Positions 7,997-15,370 of a DNA stretch of 64,000 nt are shown piece after piece; within the stretch, counting starts at the first letter, position 1; each line of letters starts with the position of its first letter. Source of the DNA: Roseateles_B sp041912595 (GTDB taxonomy: Bacteria; Pseudomonadota; Gammaproteobacteria; Burkholderiales; Burkholderiaceae_C); the NCBI GenBank assembly GCA_041912595.1, contig JAYRMR010000017.1, positions 29,828 through 93,827 of the forward strand. Direction: 5' to 3'. Made by a program: the position numbers and the translations under genes. The notes beneath the pieces were generated by a model, which ran no database searches, had not been told where the DNA came from, and worked only from the letters and a program-made list of their open reading frames with translations.

Positions 7997-8048
7997 GGCG
8001 TTGCCCCTTTGCTGACGGATAGTTGAGCAGTGCTGCTTTGAGCTTCAT
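7989..8048 (-). CDS. possible 19-residue coupling peptide
   Basis: A 19-codon frame, MKLKAALLNYPSAKGQRHE. GGAAAGG lies six bases before its ATG. Its start overlaps the stop of the upstream gene by four bases (ATGA), and its end overlaps the start of the next gene by eight bases. The precise overlaps on both sides argue that ribosomes move through it; whether the peptide itself matters is unknown. Confidence 0.35.
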   Translation of the reverse strand: MKLKAALLNYPSAKGQRHE

Positions 8049-8416
8049 CGAGTGCCTTTCCGTATAGCTGCGCGGTCCGCGGTGTAGTCGACTGGCGCCG
8101 GTCGGTCCATTAGCTCTTCGTCTCTCGCCTTGACGTACTCTTTGTGCCATGGGTGGTGCTCGTGAGAAGGCGGAAAGCCGTTGCAAAGCGATTCGCTAGC
8201 CACCCATTTATCCAAGCTCAGATCGCATGCCTCTACGTCGGCCTGCAGAAGTGAGCGCGATGTACAGCGCTTCAGCAGCGCTCCGAGAATAGGGTGATGG
8301 CGGCTTGTCAGCCTGGGCAATTTAGGAAGCCGGGCATCTGCGTAGTGAGCAAGTTGCAGCGCTCTTTGGGCAGCCCGCACCGCCGCCTGCTTGTCCTGGG
8401 CACTCTTATGCGACAT
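8045..8416 (-). CDS. hypothetical island protein
   Basis: A 123-residue basic soluble protein, MSHKSAQDKQAAVRAAQRAL and later GFPPSHEHHPWHKEYVKARD. It has histidine-rich patches but no clear metal motif. Its ATG lies inside the 3' end of a 30-codon frame, and its stop overlaps the next small frame, so it belongs to a coupled series. No family is recognised. Confidence 0.5.
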   Translation of the reverse strand: MSHKSAQDKQAAVRAAQRALQLAHYADARLPKLPRLTSRHHPILGALLKRCTSRSLLQADVEACDLSLDKWVASESLCNGFPPSHEHHPWHKEYVKARDEELMDRPAPVDYTADRAAIRKGTR

Positions 8417-8498
8417 GAGGCACCTCCCGCAATACGTCGAAGTCCGTCGGCCTGGCGGCCGGCTTGGTGGTCGCTGGCAGTACAGTCTGGGTAGCCAT
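8406..8498 (-). CDS. possible 30-residue leader peptide
   Basis: ATG at 8498 is preceded by AGGAGAGGTGA at good spacing, the best ribosome binding site in this part of the island. It encodes MATQTVLPATTKPAARPTDF and ten further residues, and ends eleven bases inside the next gene. It lies between the integrase-side hairpins and the 123-residue gene. It could be a leader peptide or a genuine microprotein. Confidence 0.4.
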   Translation of the reverse strand: MATQTVLPATTKPAARPTDFDVLREVPHVA

Positions 8499-8529
8499 AT
8501 TCACCTCTCCTGTAGGTAGGTTGTGGTCA

Positions 8530-8563
8530 GGGCCTGGACAAAGTTGCCGCGATGTCCAGGCCC
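8530..8563. terminator. 11-bp hairpin downstream of integrase
   Basis: GGGCCTGGACA (8530-8540) pairs perfectly with TGTCCAGGCCC (8553-8563), with a 12-nt loop. Together with the smaller hairpin at 8569-8585 it separates the integrase gene from the rest of the minus-strand genes. There is no T-run, so it may attenuate or protect RNA rather than fully terminate. Confidence 0.45.
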
Positions 8564-8568
8564 GCATT

Positions 8569-8585
8569 GCCTGATGCCGTCAGGC
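8569..8585. terminator. 6-bp hairpin next to the integrase stop
   Basis: GCCTGA (8569-8574) pairs with TCAGGC (8580-8585), seven bases from the integrase stop codon. Weak alone, but it stacks beside the 11-bp hairpin at 8530-8563. Confidence 0.3.
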
Positions 8586-8591
8586 GCGGTG

Positions 8592-9833
8592 TTAGGCGGC
8601 CTTGAAAGGCACCACCTGTGCGCCAGCCTTGATGCGGTCCAGGTAGTCGGCCCAGACCTGCATCAGCTGCTTGCGCTTTTCCATGAACTCGGCCCGGTCG
8701 TAGGCGGCGCCCAGCGGCCCGGACTTCGTGTGCGCCAGCTGCGCCTCGATCACGTCCGGATCAATGCCGGCGATGTGCTCGACCATGATGGTGCGGGCCA
8801 TGGCGCGGAAGCCGTGGGCGGTCATCTGGTCCGAGGAGTAGCCGAGGCCGCGCAGCGCGGCATTGATGGTGTTCTCGCTCATGGGCTTCTGCCCGGTTCT
8901 CAGGCTGGGGAACACCAGGCGTCCATGGCCCGTGAGCTTCGCCAGGTCGCGCAGGATGGCCACGGCCTGGGTGGCCAGGGGCACGAAGTGCGGGCGCCCG
9001 TTGACCTTGCCAGCCTTGCTCCGCTTCATCGCCTCAGAAGGGATCGTCAGCATGGCTTTGTCCAGGTCGATCCAGGCCCACTCAAGAGACCGGATGTTGC
9101 CCGGGCGCTGGAAGAGCAGGGCGGACAGTTGCAGCGCAGCGCGGGTGCTGGGCTGGCCGCTATAGCCTTCGATGGCGCGCAGCAGCTCGCCAGCGCGGGC
9201 CGGCTCCAGCACCGCAGCCATGTGCTTGACCGTGTGTGTCTTGAAGGCGCCGACCAGGTCCCGTGCGGGGTCAGAGTCGCACTTGCCGGTGCGGATGCCG
9301 TGACGGAAGACCTGCCCGGCGAACTCGCGAAGGTCGCGCACCAGCTGGGTCGCGCCGCGGGACTCCACCCGGCGCAGCGCCTCCAGCAGCAGTGGGGCGC
9401 TGATGTCGCGCAAGGGCAGGGCGCCGACCCAGGGGAAGAGGTCCTTCTCGCAGCAGCGCAGCCATTGGGCCGCGTGGACGGTGCTCCAGTCCTCGGCCTT
9501 CAGTGAGTGGTACTCCCGGGCCACAGCCTCAAAGGTGATGGCGCTGGACGCGGCAGCCGCCAGCTTCTTCACCCGCCGGGCCTGGACCGGATTGGTCCCG
9601 GCCTGCCGCTCCTTGCGGGCTTCGTCGCGCGCCAGGCGAGCGGCTTTCAGGCTCACGTCCGGATAGCTGCCCAGGGCCAGACGGGACTCCTTGCCGTCGG
9701 GGTAGAACTTCCAGAACCACCGCTTGCTGCCCGAGGGCGAGACCTCAAGGTACAGACCGGCCGAGTCCGTCAGCCGGCGGCGCTTCTGGTCAGGTGGGCA
9801 TGTGGCGTTCTTGCAGGCGACCTCAGTCAGCAT
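8592..9833 (-). CDS. P4-type tyrosine integrase
   Basis: A 413-residue site-specific recombinase. The N-terminal DUF4102-like arm-binding domain reads MLTEVACKNATCPPDQKRRR, then DSAGLYLEVSPSGSKRW and LGSYPDVSLKAARLARDEA. A SAM-like core-binding domain follows. The catalytic domain has the first arginine in ALLFQRPGNIRSLEW, then TAHGFRAMART (H-x-x-R box) and the terminal tyrosine in GPLGAAYDRAEF. The start at 9833 is chosen because GGAGA precedes it and because the longer frame would run through the arm-type repeats. It drives integration into and excision from tRNA-Arg(CCU), whose 3' end lies about 200 bp upstream. Confidence 0.93.
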   Translation of the reverse strand: MLTEVACKNATCPPDQKRRRLTDSAGLYLEVSPSGSKRWFWKFYPDGKESRLALGSYPDVSLKAARLARDEARKERQAGTNPVQARRVKKLAAAASSAITFEAVAREYHSLKAEDWSTVHAAQWLRCCEKDLFPWVGALPLRDISAPLLLEALRRVESRGATQLVRDLREFAGQVFRHGIRTGKCDSDPARDLVGAFKTHTVKHMAAVLEPARAGELLRAIEGYSGQPSTRAALQLSALLFQRPGNIRSLEWAWIDLDKAMLTIPSEAMKRSKAGKVNGRPHFVPLATQAVAILRDLAKLTGHGRLVFPSLRTGQKPMSENTINAALRGLGYSSDQMTAHGFRAMARTIMVEHIAGIDPDVIEAQLAHTKSGPLGAAYDRAEFMEKRKQLMQVWADYLDRIKAGAQVVPFKAA

Positions 9834-9863
9834 GACTGTCTCCGGGCTAAGGCTCCTGAGGTG

Positions 9864-9925
9864 CCGGGGAACAGATCGCCCGTTTCGCTTCAAGAACCTT
9901 GTTTGTTCCCCGGAATGTTCCCCGG
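9864..9925. repeat. right arm-type repeats of the integrase
   Basis: GTTCCCCGG starts at 9905 and 9917 (12-bp period, as at the left end), and an inverted copy CCGGGGAAC lies at 9864-9872. They sit between the integrase start and the tRNA, where both integrase arm binding and autoregulation would be expected. Confidence 0.65.
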
Positions 9926-9972
9926 TGCAGCCCGAGATGTAAAGAGACGTCCTGAGCCGCTTAGGCATGAAA

Positions 9973-10007
9973 AAAGCCGCTAAGTGCTTGATTCACTTGG
10001 CGGCTTT
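9973..10007 (-). terminator. intrinsic terminator beyond tRNA-Arg
   Basis: AAAGCCGCTAAGTG (9973-9986) pairs with CACTTGGCGGCTTT (9994-10007) apart from one wobble position. On the minus strand the stem is followed by a T-run, so it should stop transcription coming out of tRNA-Arg before the integrase gene. It belongs to the island side of the att site. Confidence 0.8.
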
Positions 10008-10038
10008 GGACGTTGTGAGACGTCATGATATTTTGAAA

Positions 10039-10056
10039 TGGTCCCTCCGACAGGAA
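10039..10056. repeat. right attachment-site copy (attR) inside tRNA-Arg
   Basis: TGGTCCCTCCGACAGG at the 3' end of tRNA-Arg is matched, with one base missing, by the sequence at 1188-1204. It marks the crossover region used by the integrase. Confidence 0.75.
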
Positions 10057-10113
10057 TCGAACCTGTATTTGCCGCTTAGGAGGCGGCCGTTCTATCCATT
10101 GAACTACGGAGAG
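10039..10113 (-). tRNA. tRNA-Arg (anticodon CCU)
   Basis: On the minus strand the 75-nt sequence folds as a cloverleaf. The acceptor stem is CTCTCCG/CGGAGGG with one G-U pair, and the D arm is GTTC-AATGGATA-GAAC. The anticodon loop CTCCTAA (anticodon CCT) is flanked by GCCGC/GCGGC, and the T arm is ACAGG-TTCGATT-CCTGT. Discriminator A and encoded CCA follow. It is the integration target of the island, and its 3' end is kept intact on this side. Confidence 0.97.
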
Positions 10114-10196
10114 CACCGGCCAGAGGGGCGGTGCTGCCCCTCTGGCGGCGCGGATTGTCTCACGACTTGCGCGCCGGCTCTCTCGTGTGCAGGAGC

Positions 10197-11042
10197 TCAG
10201 CGCTGGCGGCGGCGGTACAGCGCGGTGCCGGCGATGGCCGCCAGCAGAAGGCTCAGGGTGCCGGGTTCCGGCACGTCACGGCGCGGGCCGATCGGGTCGC
10301 GGACGTAGAGGTCGATGTGCGACAGCGCACCGGCATTGCCGCCGCCGTTGATCAGCGTCTTGGACATGTCCCAGCTGCCGCCGAAGTTATAGATGGTGCT
10401 GGAGGACACGGGCAGACCCAGGCCGGCAGCCGTGAAGTCGTAGGCGGCAAAGGTGCTGCCGGACATGAAGGACAGCGCGAACTGGTCGAAGAGATTGCTG
10501 CCGAAGATGGGTTCGAGCAGGCTCACGACGTTGCTCGGCGGCAGGAAGGACCAGGTGCCGCCGTTGCCGGCGCTGTTCATGGTGGCGCTGAACCAGTTGT
10601 TGCCAATGAGGGCCTGGCCGTTGATCAGCGCGGCCTGGAAACCGTTGCCGGCGCCCGGCGTCCAGCTGCCCAGGTAGATCCAGCCCGGATCCTTCTTGCC
10701 GTCGCCGTTCAGGTCCGTGGCGGTGTACTGGCCGGAGAAGATGCCGTCCGGGAACAGCGCGGTGCCGTGACCCCGGCCACCCTGGCCGGCGCCGTTGAAC
10801 AGGCCGTCTCCGTAGTAGCCGAGGTTGCTGCCACCGCTCGTGCCCGGCAGCGGGATGGCGGAGCCGGCAAAGGCGCCGACGCAGGCGGAGGCACTGACCG
10901 AAGTCGACTGCGTGGATCCGGGGACACCTGCCACGGACAGCGAGGTGATCTTCACATCGGCGTTGCCGCAGGGCGCGGCCTGCGCGGAGGTGGCGCCCAG
11001 CGCAAGCAGGGCGGTGAGCGCGAGAGTTCGAGAGGCGATCAT
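10197..11042 (-). CDS. PEP-CTERM sorted exported protein
   Basis: A 281-residue secreted protein. It has a signal peptide (MIASRTLALTALLALGATSA) cleaved near AQA, a mature region rich in Gly/Ser/Asn with an EF-hand-like DLNGDGKKDPGW, and a C-terminal sorting tag: VPEPGTLSLL, a short hydrophobic helix, then RRRQR. The tag is recognised by an exosortase, which is not in this window. The mature domain is not assigned. The EpsA-like regulator at 45467 indicates that the organism has the PEP-CTERM/exopolysaccharide system. It is likely surface-attached or released into the matrix. Confidence 0.88.
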   Translation of the reverse strand: MIASRTLALTALLALGATSAQAAPCGNADVKITSLSVAGVPGSTQSTSVSASACVGAFAGSAIPLPGTSGGSNLGYYGDGLFNGAGQGGRGHGTALFPDGIFSGQYTATDLNGDGKKDPGWIYLGSWTPGAGNGFQAALINGQALIGNNWFSATMNSAGNGGTWSFLPPSNVVSLLEPIFGSNLFDQFALSFMSGSTFAAYDFTAAGLGLPVSSSTIYNFGGSWDMSKTLINGGGNAGALSHIDLYVRDPIGPRRDVPEPGTLSLLLAAIAGTALYRRRQR

Positions 11043-11152
11043 GGTACTTCCTTGTGGACCGGCTTCAAGCTAGGGATTGCAAGCTGTCAACTCTTGCAGG
11101 TCCGATTGGCTCACGTCTGCTGAAGTCTGTCACCCCGCGCCTGCGGGGCGGC

Positions 11153-14100
11153 TCACTGCCAGCGCCACTGCCAGATCAGGTCCAGCGCGCTGTCCTCGCC
11201 ACTCTGGGCGCGCAGGGTGAACCGCTGGGCGATGCGGTAGATGAGCTGCCAGTTGCCCGTCGTCGCATTCAGGCCGCGCTCGTAGCCGACGTAGACGCGC
11301 TTGGAGAGCTGCTTGCCCACACGCACGATGGCGCCGCGGGCGTCGTCCTGCGCGCCTTGCGACACCGACAGCTCGTCCAGCCCCAGGTTCTTCATCAGCT
11401 TGCCCGAGGTGGACTCGCCCTCGCCGCTGAGCAGGGCCAGGGCCGCGCGCTGCAGCAGGGCGGTGTCGGCGCGGCCGAGTTCGTCGGGGCCGCGGCCCAG
11501 CAGCAGCCAGGAGAGCTTGTCGGTCTCGGGCAGCTCGGGCTCGGAGAAGAGCTTGATGCGCGGGTTCAGCGCCGTGCCGCCGACGGTCACGCCCACGCGC
11601 ACATCGGTGTTCGGGCGCACGGCCAGCACATCGAGGCGGGGGTTGTCGAGCACGCCAGTGAAGAGGATCTCGCCCTTCTCGACGGTCAGCTTCTGGCCGT
11701 AGGCGTCGTAGGTGCCGCCCTCGGTGCGCACGGTGCCGACGAGGCTGGGCTTGCCGTCCTTGTGCTGCAGCTTGAGCTGGCCCTGCAGACGGGTGTCGAG
11801 GCCGCGGCCGCGCAGCTTCATCTGCTCGCCGAGATCGAGGTCCAACTGCACGGCCACCTTCATGGGCGGGGCGTCGCGCCGCGCGGCCTGCTGGGCGCTC
11901 ACCGGGCGGCGCACGAAGACGTCCTCGTCGAGCGCGGGTGCATCGCCCTTGCTGAAGTCGAACAGGCCCTCGTCGATGCGGAAGGCGCCTTGCACGTCCA
12001 CGCTGCCGGGCGTCAGGTGCACCTGGCCCTGGCCGCTGGTGATGATGCGGCGGTCCAGGCGCGTGAGCAGGCCGAACTTCTCGGCCTGCAGGTCCAGGCG
12101 GAGGTCGGGCTGGGCGCCGAGGCGCGCCTCGCCGGTGAGGCGCAGTTCGCCATCCGCCGCGCGGGCGCTGAACTGCTGCAGCCGGGCGCGCGTGCCCTCG
12201 AGGGCGAGCAGGAAGCGCGTGTCCCGCACATCCACGCCCATCAGCGGATTGCGCACGGCCAGGCCCTCGCCCTGGGCCTGCCCGCGCAGCTGTGGGTCGC
12301 GCAGGGTGCCGCCCAGCATGAAGCCGGCGGTCATGGCGCCGCTCACGCGCCAGCCGGCCGGGATCCAGCCGCCCCAGGTGGCGAGGTTGGCGACGTTGGC
12401 CTGCACCGTGCCTTCGATGGGCGCGTCCATCGGGGGCACGAGCGCGCGCGGGTCGGTGCGGGCGACGACGATGCCGCCGAAGCCGCCGAGATTGCTCCCC
12501 GCCAGCGCCTGCGTCAGCGACCACACGCCCTGGCGCGCCTGCAGCCGCAGGCCGAAGTCGCTCAGGCCGAGGCGCTGCACGCCGCGGTCTTCGGTGACGC
12601 TGAGGTCGCCGCTGAGCCGCTGCAGCTCGAAGGCGAGGTTCGTGCCCTGGCGCGTGTCCAGGTGCAGATGGCCGTCGACCAGCAGATCGCCGCCCCAGCC
12701 GAAATCCGGCTGGGCCTTGGCGAGCAGCGGGGCCAGGGCCAGGGGCTCGAGCAGGGCGTCGAGCTGGACGGTGGGCAGGGCGCTGCTGTTCTGCGGCGCC
12801 TGGTAGCGGGCCTGGCTCCAGCGGATGCGGGCCTGGCCGCCGGCGATGCTGGCGCGCCCTTCCTGCAGCTCGGCGCTGAGCAGGTCGGCGCCGGGACTGA
12901 GGGAGAGCCGGGCCTGCACGGGCTCGATCTGCAGCCAGGGGTCGTTGCTCGTCGCTGGCTGCGGGCGCAGGCGGGCCTGCTGCAGGCTCAGGCGCCAGTC
13001 GAGGGCCTCCTGCGCACCGGACAGGCCGAAGGGCAGGGTATTGAGCTGGCCGTCCAGCGCCAGTTGCAGGGCGGCGCCGGGCAGCGGCGGGTCTCCGGCC
13101 GAGGTGGGCAGCGGCCGGGCCTGGCCCTGCAGCTGCAGCTGGTGCCGCGGCCAGGTGCCGGCCAGCTTGGCGAGCAGCCCCTCGATCTGCACGCTGCGCT
13201 GCGCCTGGGTCAGGACGAGGGGGCCGGCGTCGAGCGTGATGCCCAGCGCGTCGGCCGCGTCGGTGCCGAGCTGCCAGTTCAGCCGGCCCTGCTGCAGCTT
13301 CGCCTGCCGGCCGGGCTGGCGCACCACCAGCTGTTGCAGGGCGAGCTGACCTTGCGTCGACCAGCTCCAGTGCGAGCCCGACCGGGCCTTGGACGAGGCG
13401 GGCAAGACCTGACCCCGCACCAGGGCGTCCCCCTGCAGACCGCCGTCGAGCGTCAGCCCGGGGGTGAGGGCGTCGAGCAGCGGCGTGAGGGCGGCCAGGC
13501 GCGGCCACTGGATCTTGAGGCGGGCCTCGGGGCGCAGGGCCTCCAGACCCTGCAGCTCGCCCTGGAGCTGGTTGCGCTCCTGCTCGAGGTTGAGGACCAG
13601 CCGGGCGGGTTGCGCATCCCGCAGGTACTGCAGCTGGCCTTGCAAGGGCTGGCCGGCCCACTGGCTCGGCAGCAGGCGCAGGCTGGCCTCGCCTTGGGGC
13701 CACAGGCTGCCGGCGCTGCGATGCAGCTGTGCGGACAGCTGCAGATTGAGGCGGTGCGGCGCGCCGCTGCCGGCCGCGGGCTTCCACAGCAGGCCGGGAT
13801 CGAGCTCCTGGCTCTGGGCCTGCAGGCGGGCCTGCCAGTCGCCCTGCTCCTGGCGGATCCACTCGCCCTGCACGCTGGCGGAGGCCTTGCCGGCGCTCAG
13901 CTCGGCACGGTGCACGCGCACGCCCTGCTCGCCCAGCTGGGCCTTGATCTGCAACTGCGGCGTTGCCACCGCCGGGTGGCCGGAGGTGGCCAGGCGGGTG
14001 CTGAGCTGGCCATCGAGGTCGAGCCAGGCGGGTGGGGTGGCGGGCGCCTTCGGGCTCTGGCCCGGCTTGGGTGGGGACTTGGCATCCACCGGCAGCACGG

Positions 14101-15370
14101 TGGCCGCCTCGCGCCGCAGACGCAGCTGGCCGTCCAGCGCGAGCGCCAGCAGCTGGCTGTGCAGGGCGTCGAGGCGCAGGCCGTTGAGCCGCAGTTGGAG
14201 GTCGGAGGCCTGCGCCGGGCTCAGCTGCCCCTGCGCCTGGAGCTGGCCGGCCGCCTGCCCGCGCGCATCCGCGACGTCGAGGGCGAGGCTGCGGATCTGC
14301 AGGGACTGCCAGTGGGCGGGCGCGAACTGCACGTCCGCCTGCAGCTTCGAGAGCGGCAGGCGCTGGAGGTCCCAGGGGCCGCCCAGGGCGTTGCTGATCT
14401 GGACCTTGAGCGTCGCGGGGCGCTCCCAGTCCTGGGCATCCAGATCCAGCTGGCCGCTCAGCGCCGTGTGCGGCCACGCCGCATTCAGGGCGGCGAGGTC
14501 GAACTGCTTCAGGCTCGCCTGCAGGCCGGCCAGCGGCCAGGCCGCCTGCGGCCGCGCGCGGGCCTGGGCCTGCAGCGACTGGCCCGCGGTCTTGAAGTCG
14601 AGCTGCAGCGGGAGGTCCAGCAGCGGCCCCTGGGCCTGCAGGCGTGCCTGCCAGTCCAGACCCTGCGGCAGGCGCCCCGTGGCATCGAGCTGGGCCTGCA
14701 GCGGCATGCGGCCGTCGGCCTCGGCGCGCAGCGTGCCCTTGAGCTGCACGTCCTGCCAGCGCAGCGATTGCAGCTGCAGCGCATGCACCTGCTGGCCGTG
14801 CTCGTCCGGCTGGGCCAGGGCGACGCGGGCCTGCAGCTGGCTCAGCTGCGTGCCGGCGCTCGGCAGGTCCAGCTGGCCCACCGCGAGCGCGTCGATCGTC
14901 ACGGCGACGGGCAGGCGCAGGTCGGTCAGCGGGGCGCTGGGCGTGTCGGAGGAGGTCCAGCGGATCTGGATGCGGTCCGCCTGCAGACGCTCGGCCTCGA
15001 TCCGGGCCCACAGCTGCGGGGAGCGGTCCCAGCGCAGGCGCAGACCCTGCCAGCGCAGGCCGTCGAACTGCAGGTGCGTGTCGCCCGGCAGATTCAGGCG
15101 CAGCTGGCGGGCGGAGAAGTCCCCCAGCAGGCGGCCCTGGGGCGCGTCGGCGCTGATCATGTCCGGCGCCTGGCGCAGCAGCCAGGCGGTGCCGGCCTCC
15201 GTGCCCATCAGCCAGACGGTGCCCATGGCCGCCGCGCCCAGCAGGCCACCGAGGGCCAGGCTCCAGGCGAACCAGCGTCCGAGATGGCGGCGCGGGCGCG
15301 GCGCCGGCGTCAAGGCCTCGGGGGCGGGATCGACCGGGGAGTTCGGGGTGTTCGGTGTCGGCTCGCTCAC
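11153..15370 (-). CDS. tamB: TamB, inner-membrane translocation/assembly module component
   Basis: A 1405-residue protein of the TamB/AsmA-like (DUF490) family. A proline-rich N-terminus is followed by one transmembrane helix (FAWSLALGGLLGAAAMGTVW), then about 1000 residues of repetitive beta-strand segments of the lipid-bridge type. The conserved C-terminal domain includes GTYDAYGQKLTVEKGEI, TDVRVGVTVGGTALNPRIKL and KLSWLLLGRGPDEL. The GTG start at 15370 overlaps the tamA stop (GTGA), giving tight coupling. TamB spans the periplasm, works with TamA in outer-membrane protein insertion, and is implicated in phospholipid transport. A hydrophilic insert with PPKPGQSPKAPATPP lies mid-protein. The gene carries one copy of the dispersed 14-mer. 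Confidence 0.95.
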   Translation of the reverse strand: MSEPTPNTPNSPVDPAPEALTPAPRPRRHLGRWFAWSLALGGLLGAAAMGTVWLMGTEAGTAWLLRQAPDMISADAPQGRLLGDFSARQLRLNLPGDTHLQFDGLRWQGLRLRWDRSPQLWARIEAERLQADRIQIRWTSSDTPSAPLTDLRLPVAVTIDALAVGQLDLPSAGTQLSQLQARVALAQPDEHGQQVHALQLQSLRWQDVQLKGTLRAEADGRMPLQAQLDATGRLPQGLDWQARLQAQGPLLDLPLQLDFKTAGQSLQAQARARPQAAWPLAGLQASLKQFDLAALNAAWPHTALSGQLDLDAQDWERPATLKVQISNALGGPWDLQRLPLSKLQADVQFAPAHWQSLQIRSLALDVADARGQAAGQLQAQGQLSPAQASDLQLRLNGLRLDALHSQLLALALDGQLRLRREAATVLPVDAKSPPKPGQSPKAPATPPAWLDLDGQLSTRLATSGHPAVATPQLQIKAQLGEQGVRVHRAELSAGKASASVQGEWIRQEQGDWQARLQAQSQELDPGLLWKPAAGSGAPHRLNLQLSAQLHRSAGSLWPQGEASLRLLPSQWAGQPLQGQLQYLRDAQPARLVLNLEQERNQLQGELQGLEALRPEARLKIQWPRLAALTPLLDALTPGLTLDGGLQGDALVRGQVLPASSKARSGSHWSWSTQGQLALQQLVVRQPGRQAKLQQGRLNWQLGTDAADALGITLDAGPLVLTQAQRSVQIEGLLAKLAGTWPRHQLQLQGQARPLPTSAGDPPLPGAALQLALDGQLNTLPFGLSGAQEALDWRLSLQQARLRPQPATSNDPWLQIEPVQARLSLSPGADLLSAELQEGRASIAGGQARIRWSQARYQAPQNSSALPTVQLDALLEPLALAPLLAKAQPDFGWGGDLLVDGHLHLDTRQGTNLAFELQRLSGDLSVTEDRGVQRLGLSDFGLRLQARQGVWSLTQALAGSNLGGFGGIVVARTDPRALVPPMDAPIEGTVQANVANLATWGGWIPAGWRVSGAMTAGFMLGGTLRDPQLRGQAQGEGLAVRNPLMGVDVRDTRFLLALEGTRARLQQFSARAADGELRLTGEARLGAQPDLRLDLQAEKFGLLTRLDRRIITSGQGQVHLTPGSVDVQGAFRIDEGLFDFSKGDAPALDEDVFVRRPVSAQQAARRDAPPMKVAVQLDLDLGEQMKLRGRGLDTRLQGQLKLQHKDGKPSLVGTVRTEGGTYDAYGQKLTVEKGEILFTGVLDNPRLDVLAVRPNTDVRVGVTVGGTALNPRIKLFSEPELPETDKLSWLLLGRGPDELGRADTALLQRAALALLSGEGESTSGKLMKNLGLDELSVSQGAQDDARGAIVRVGKQLSKRVYVGYERGLNATTGNWQLIYRIAQRFTLRAQSGEDSALDLIWQWRWQ
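13401..13416 (+). repeat. dispersed repeat copy GGCAAGACCTGACCCC
   Basis: Exact copy of the GCAAGACCTGACCC repeat seen throughout the chromosomal part of the window; here it is antisense within tamB, where the gene strand encodes GQVLPA. Confidence 0.7.

Larger units (their letters stand above)
1188..10056. mobile_element. tRNA-Arg(CCU)-integrated satellite-like genomic island (about 8.9 kb)
   Basis: The right end is the 3' end of tRNA-Arg(CCU), and the integrase gene lies next to it. The left end carries TGGTCCTCCGACAGG, a near copy (one base missing) of the tRNA 3' end TGGTCCCTCCGACAGG. Inside both ends lie paired GTTCCCCG(G) repeats with the same 12-bp period (1264/1276 and 9905/9917), as expected for arm-type integrase sites. 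Every recognisable gene between them is on the minus strand: integrase, small ORFs, AlpA-like regulator, zinc-finger primase domain, RepA-like ATPase, small genes, HK97 capsid. No portal, terminase, protease, tail or lysis gene is visible. It is best described as a phage-satellite or decayed prophage. The dispersed 14-mer found across the rest of the window does not occur inside it. Confidence 0.85.
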
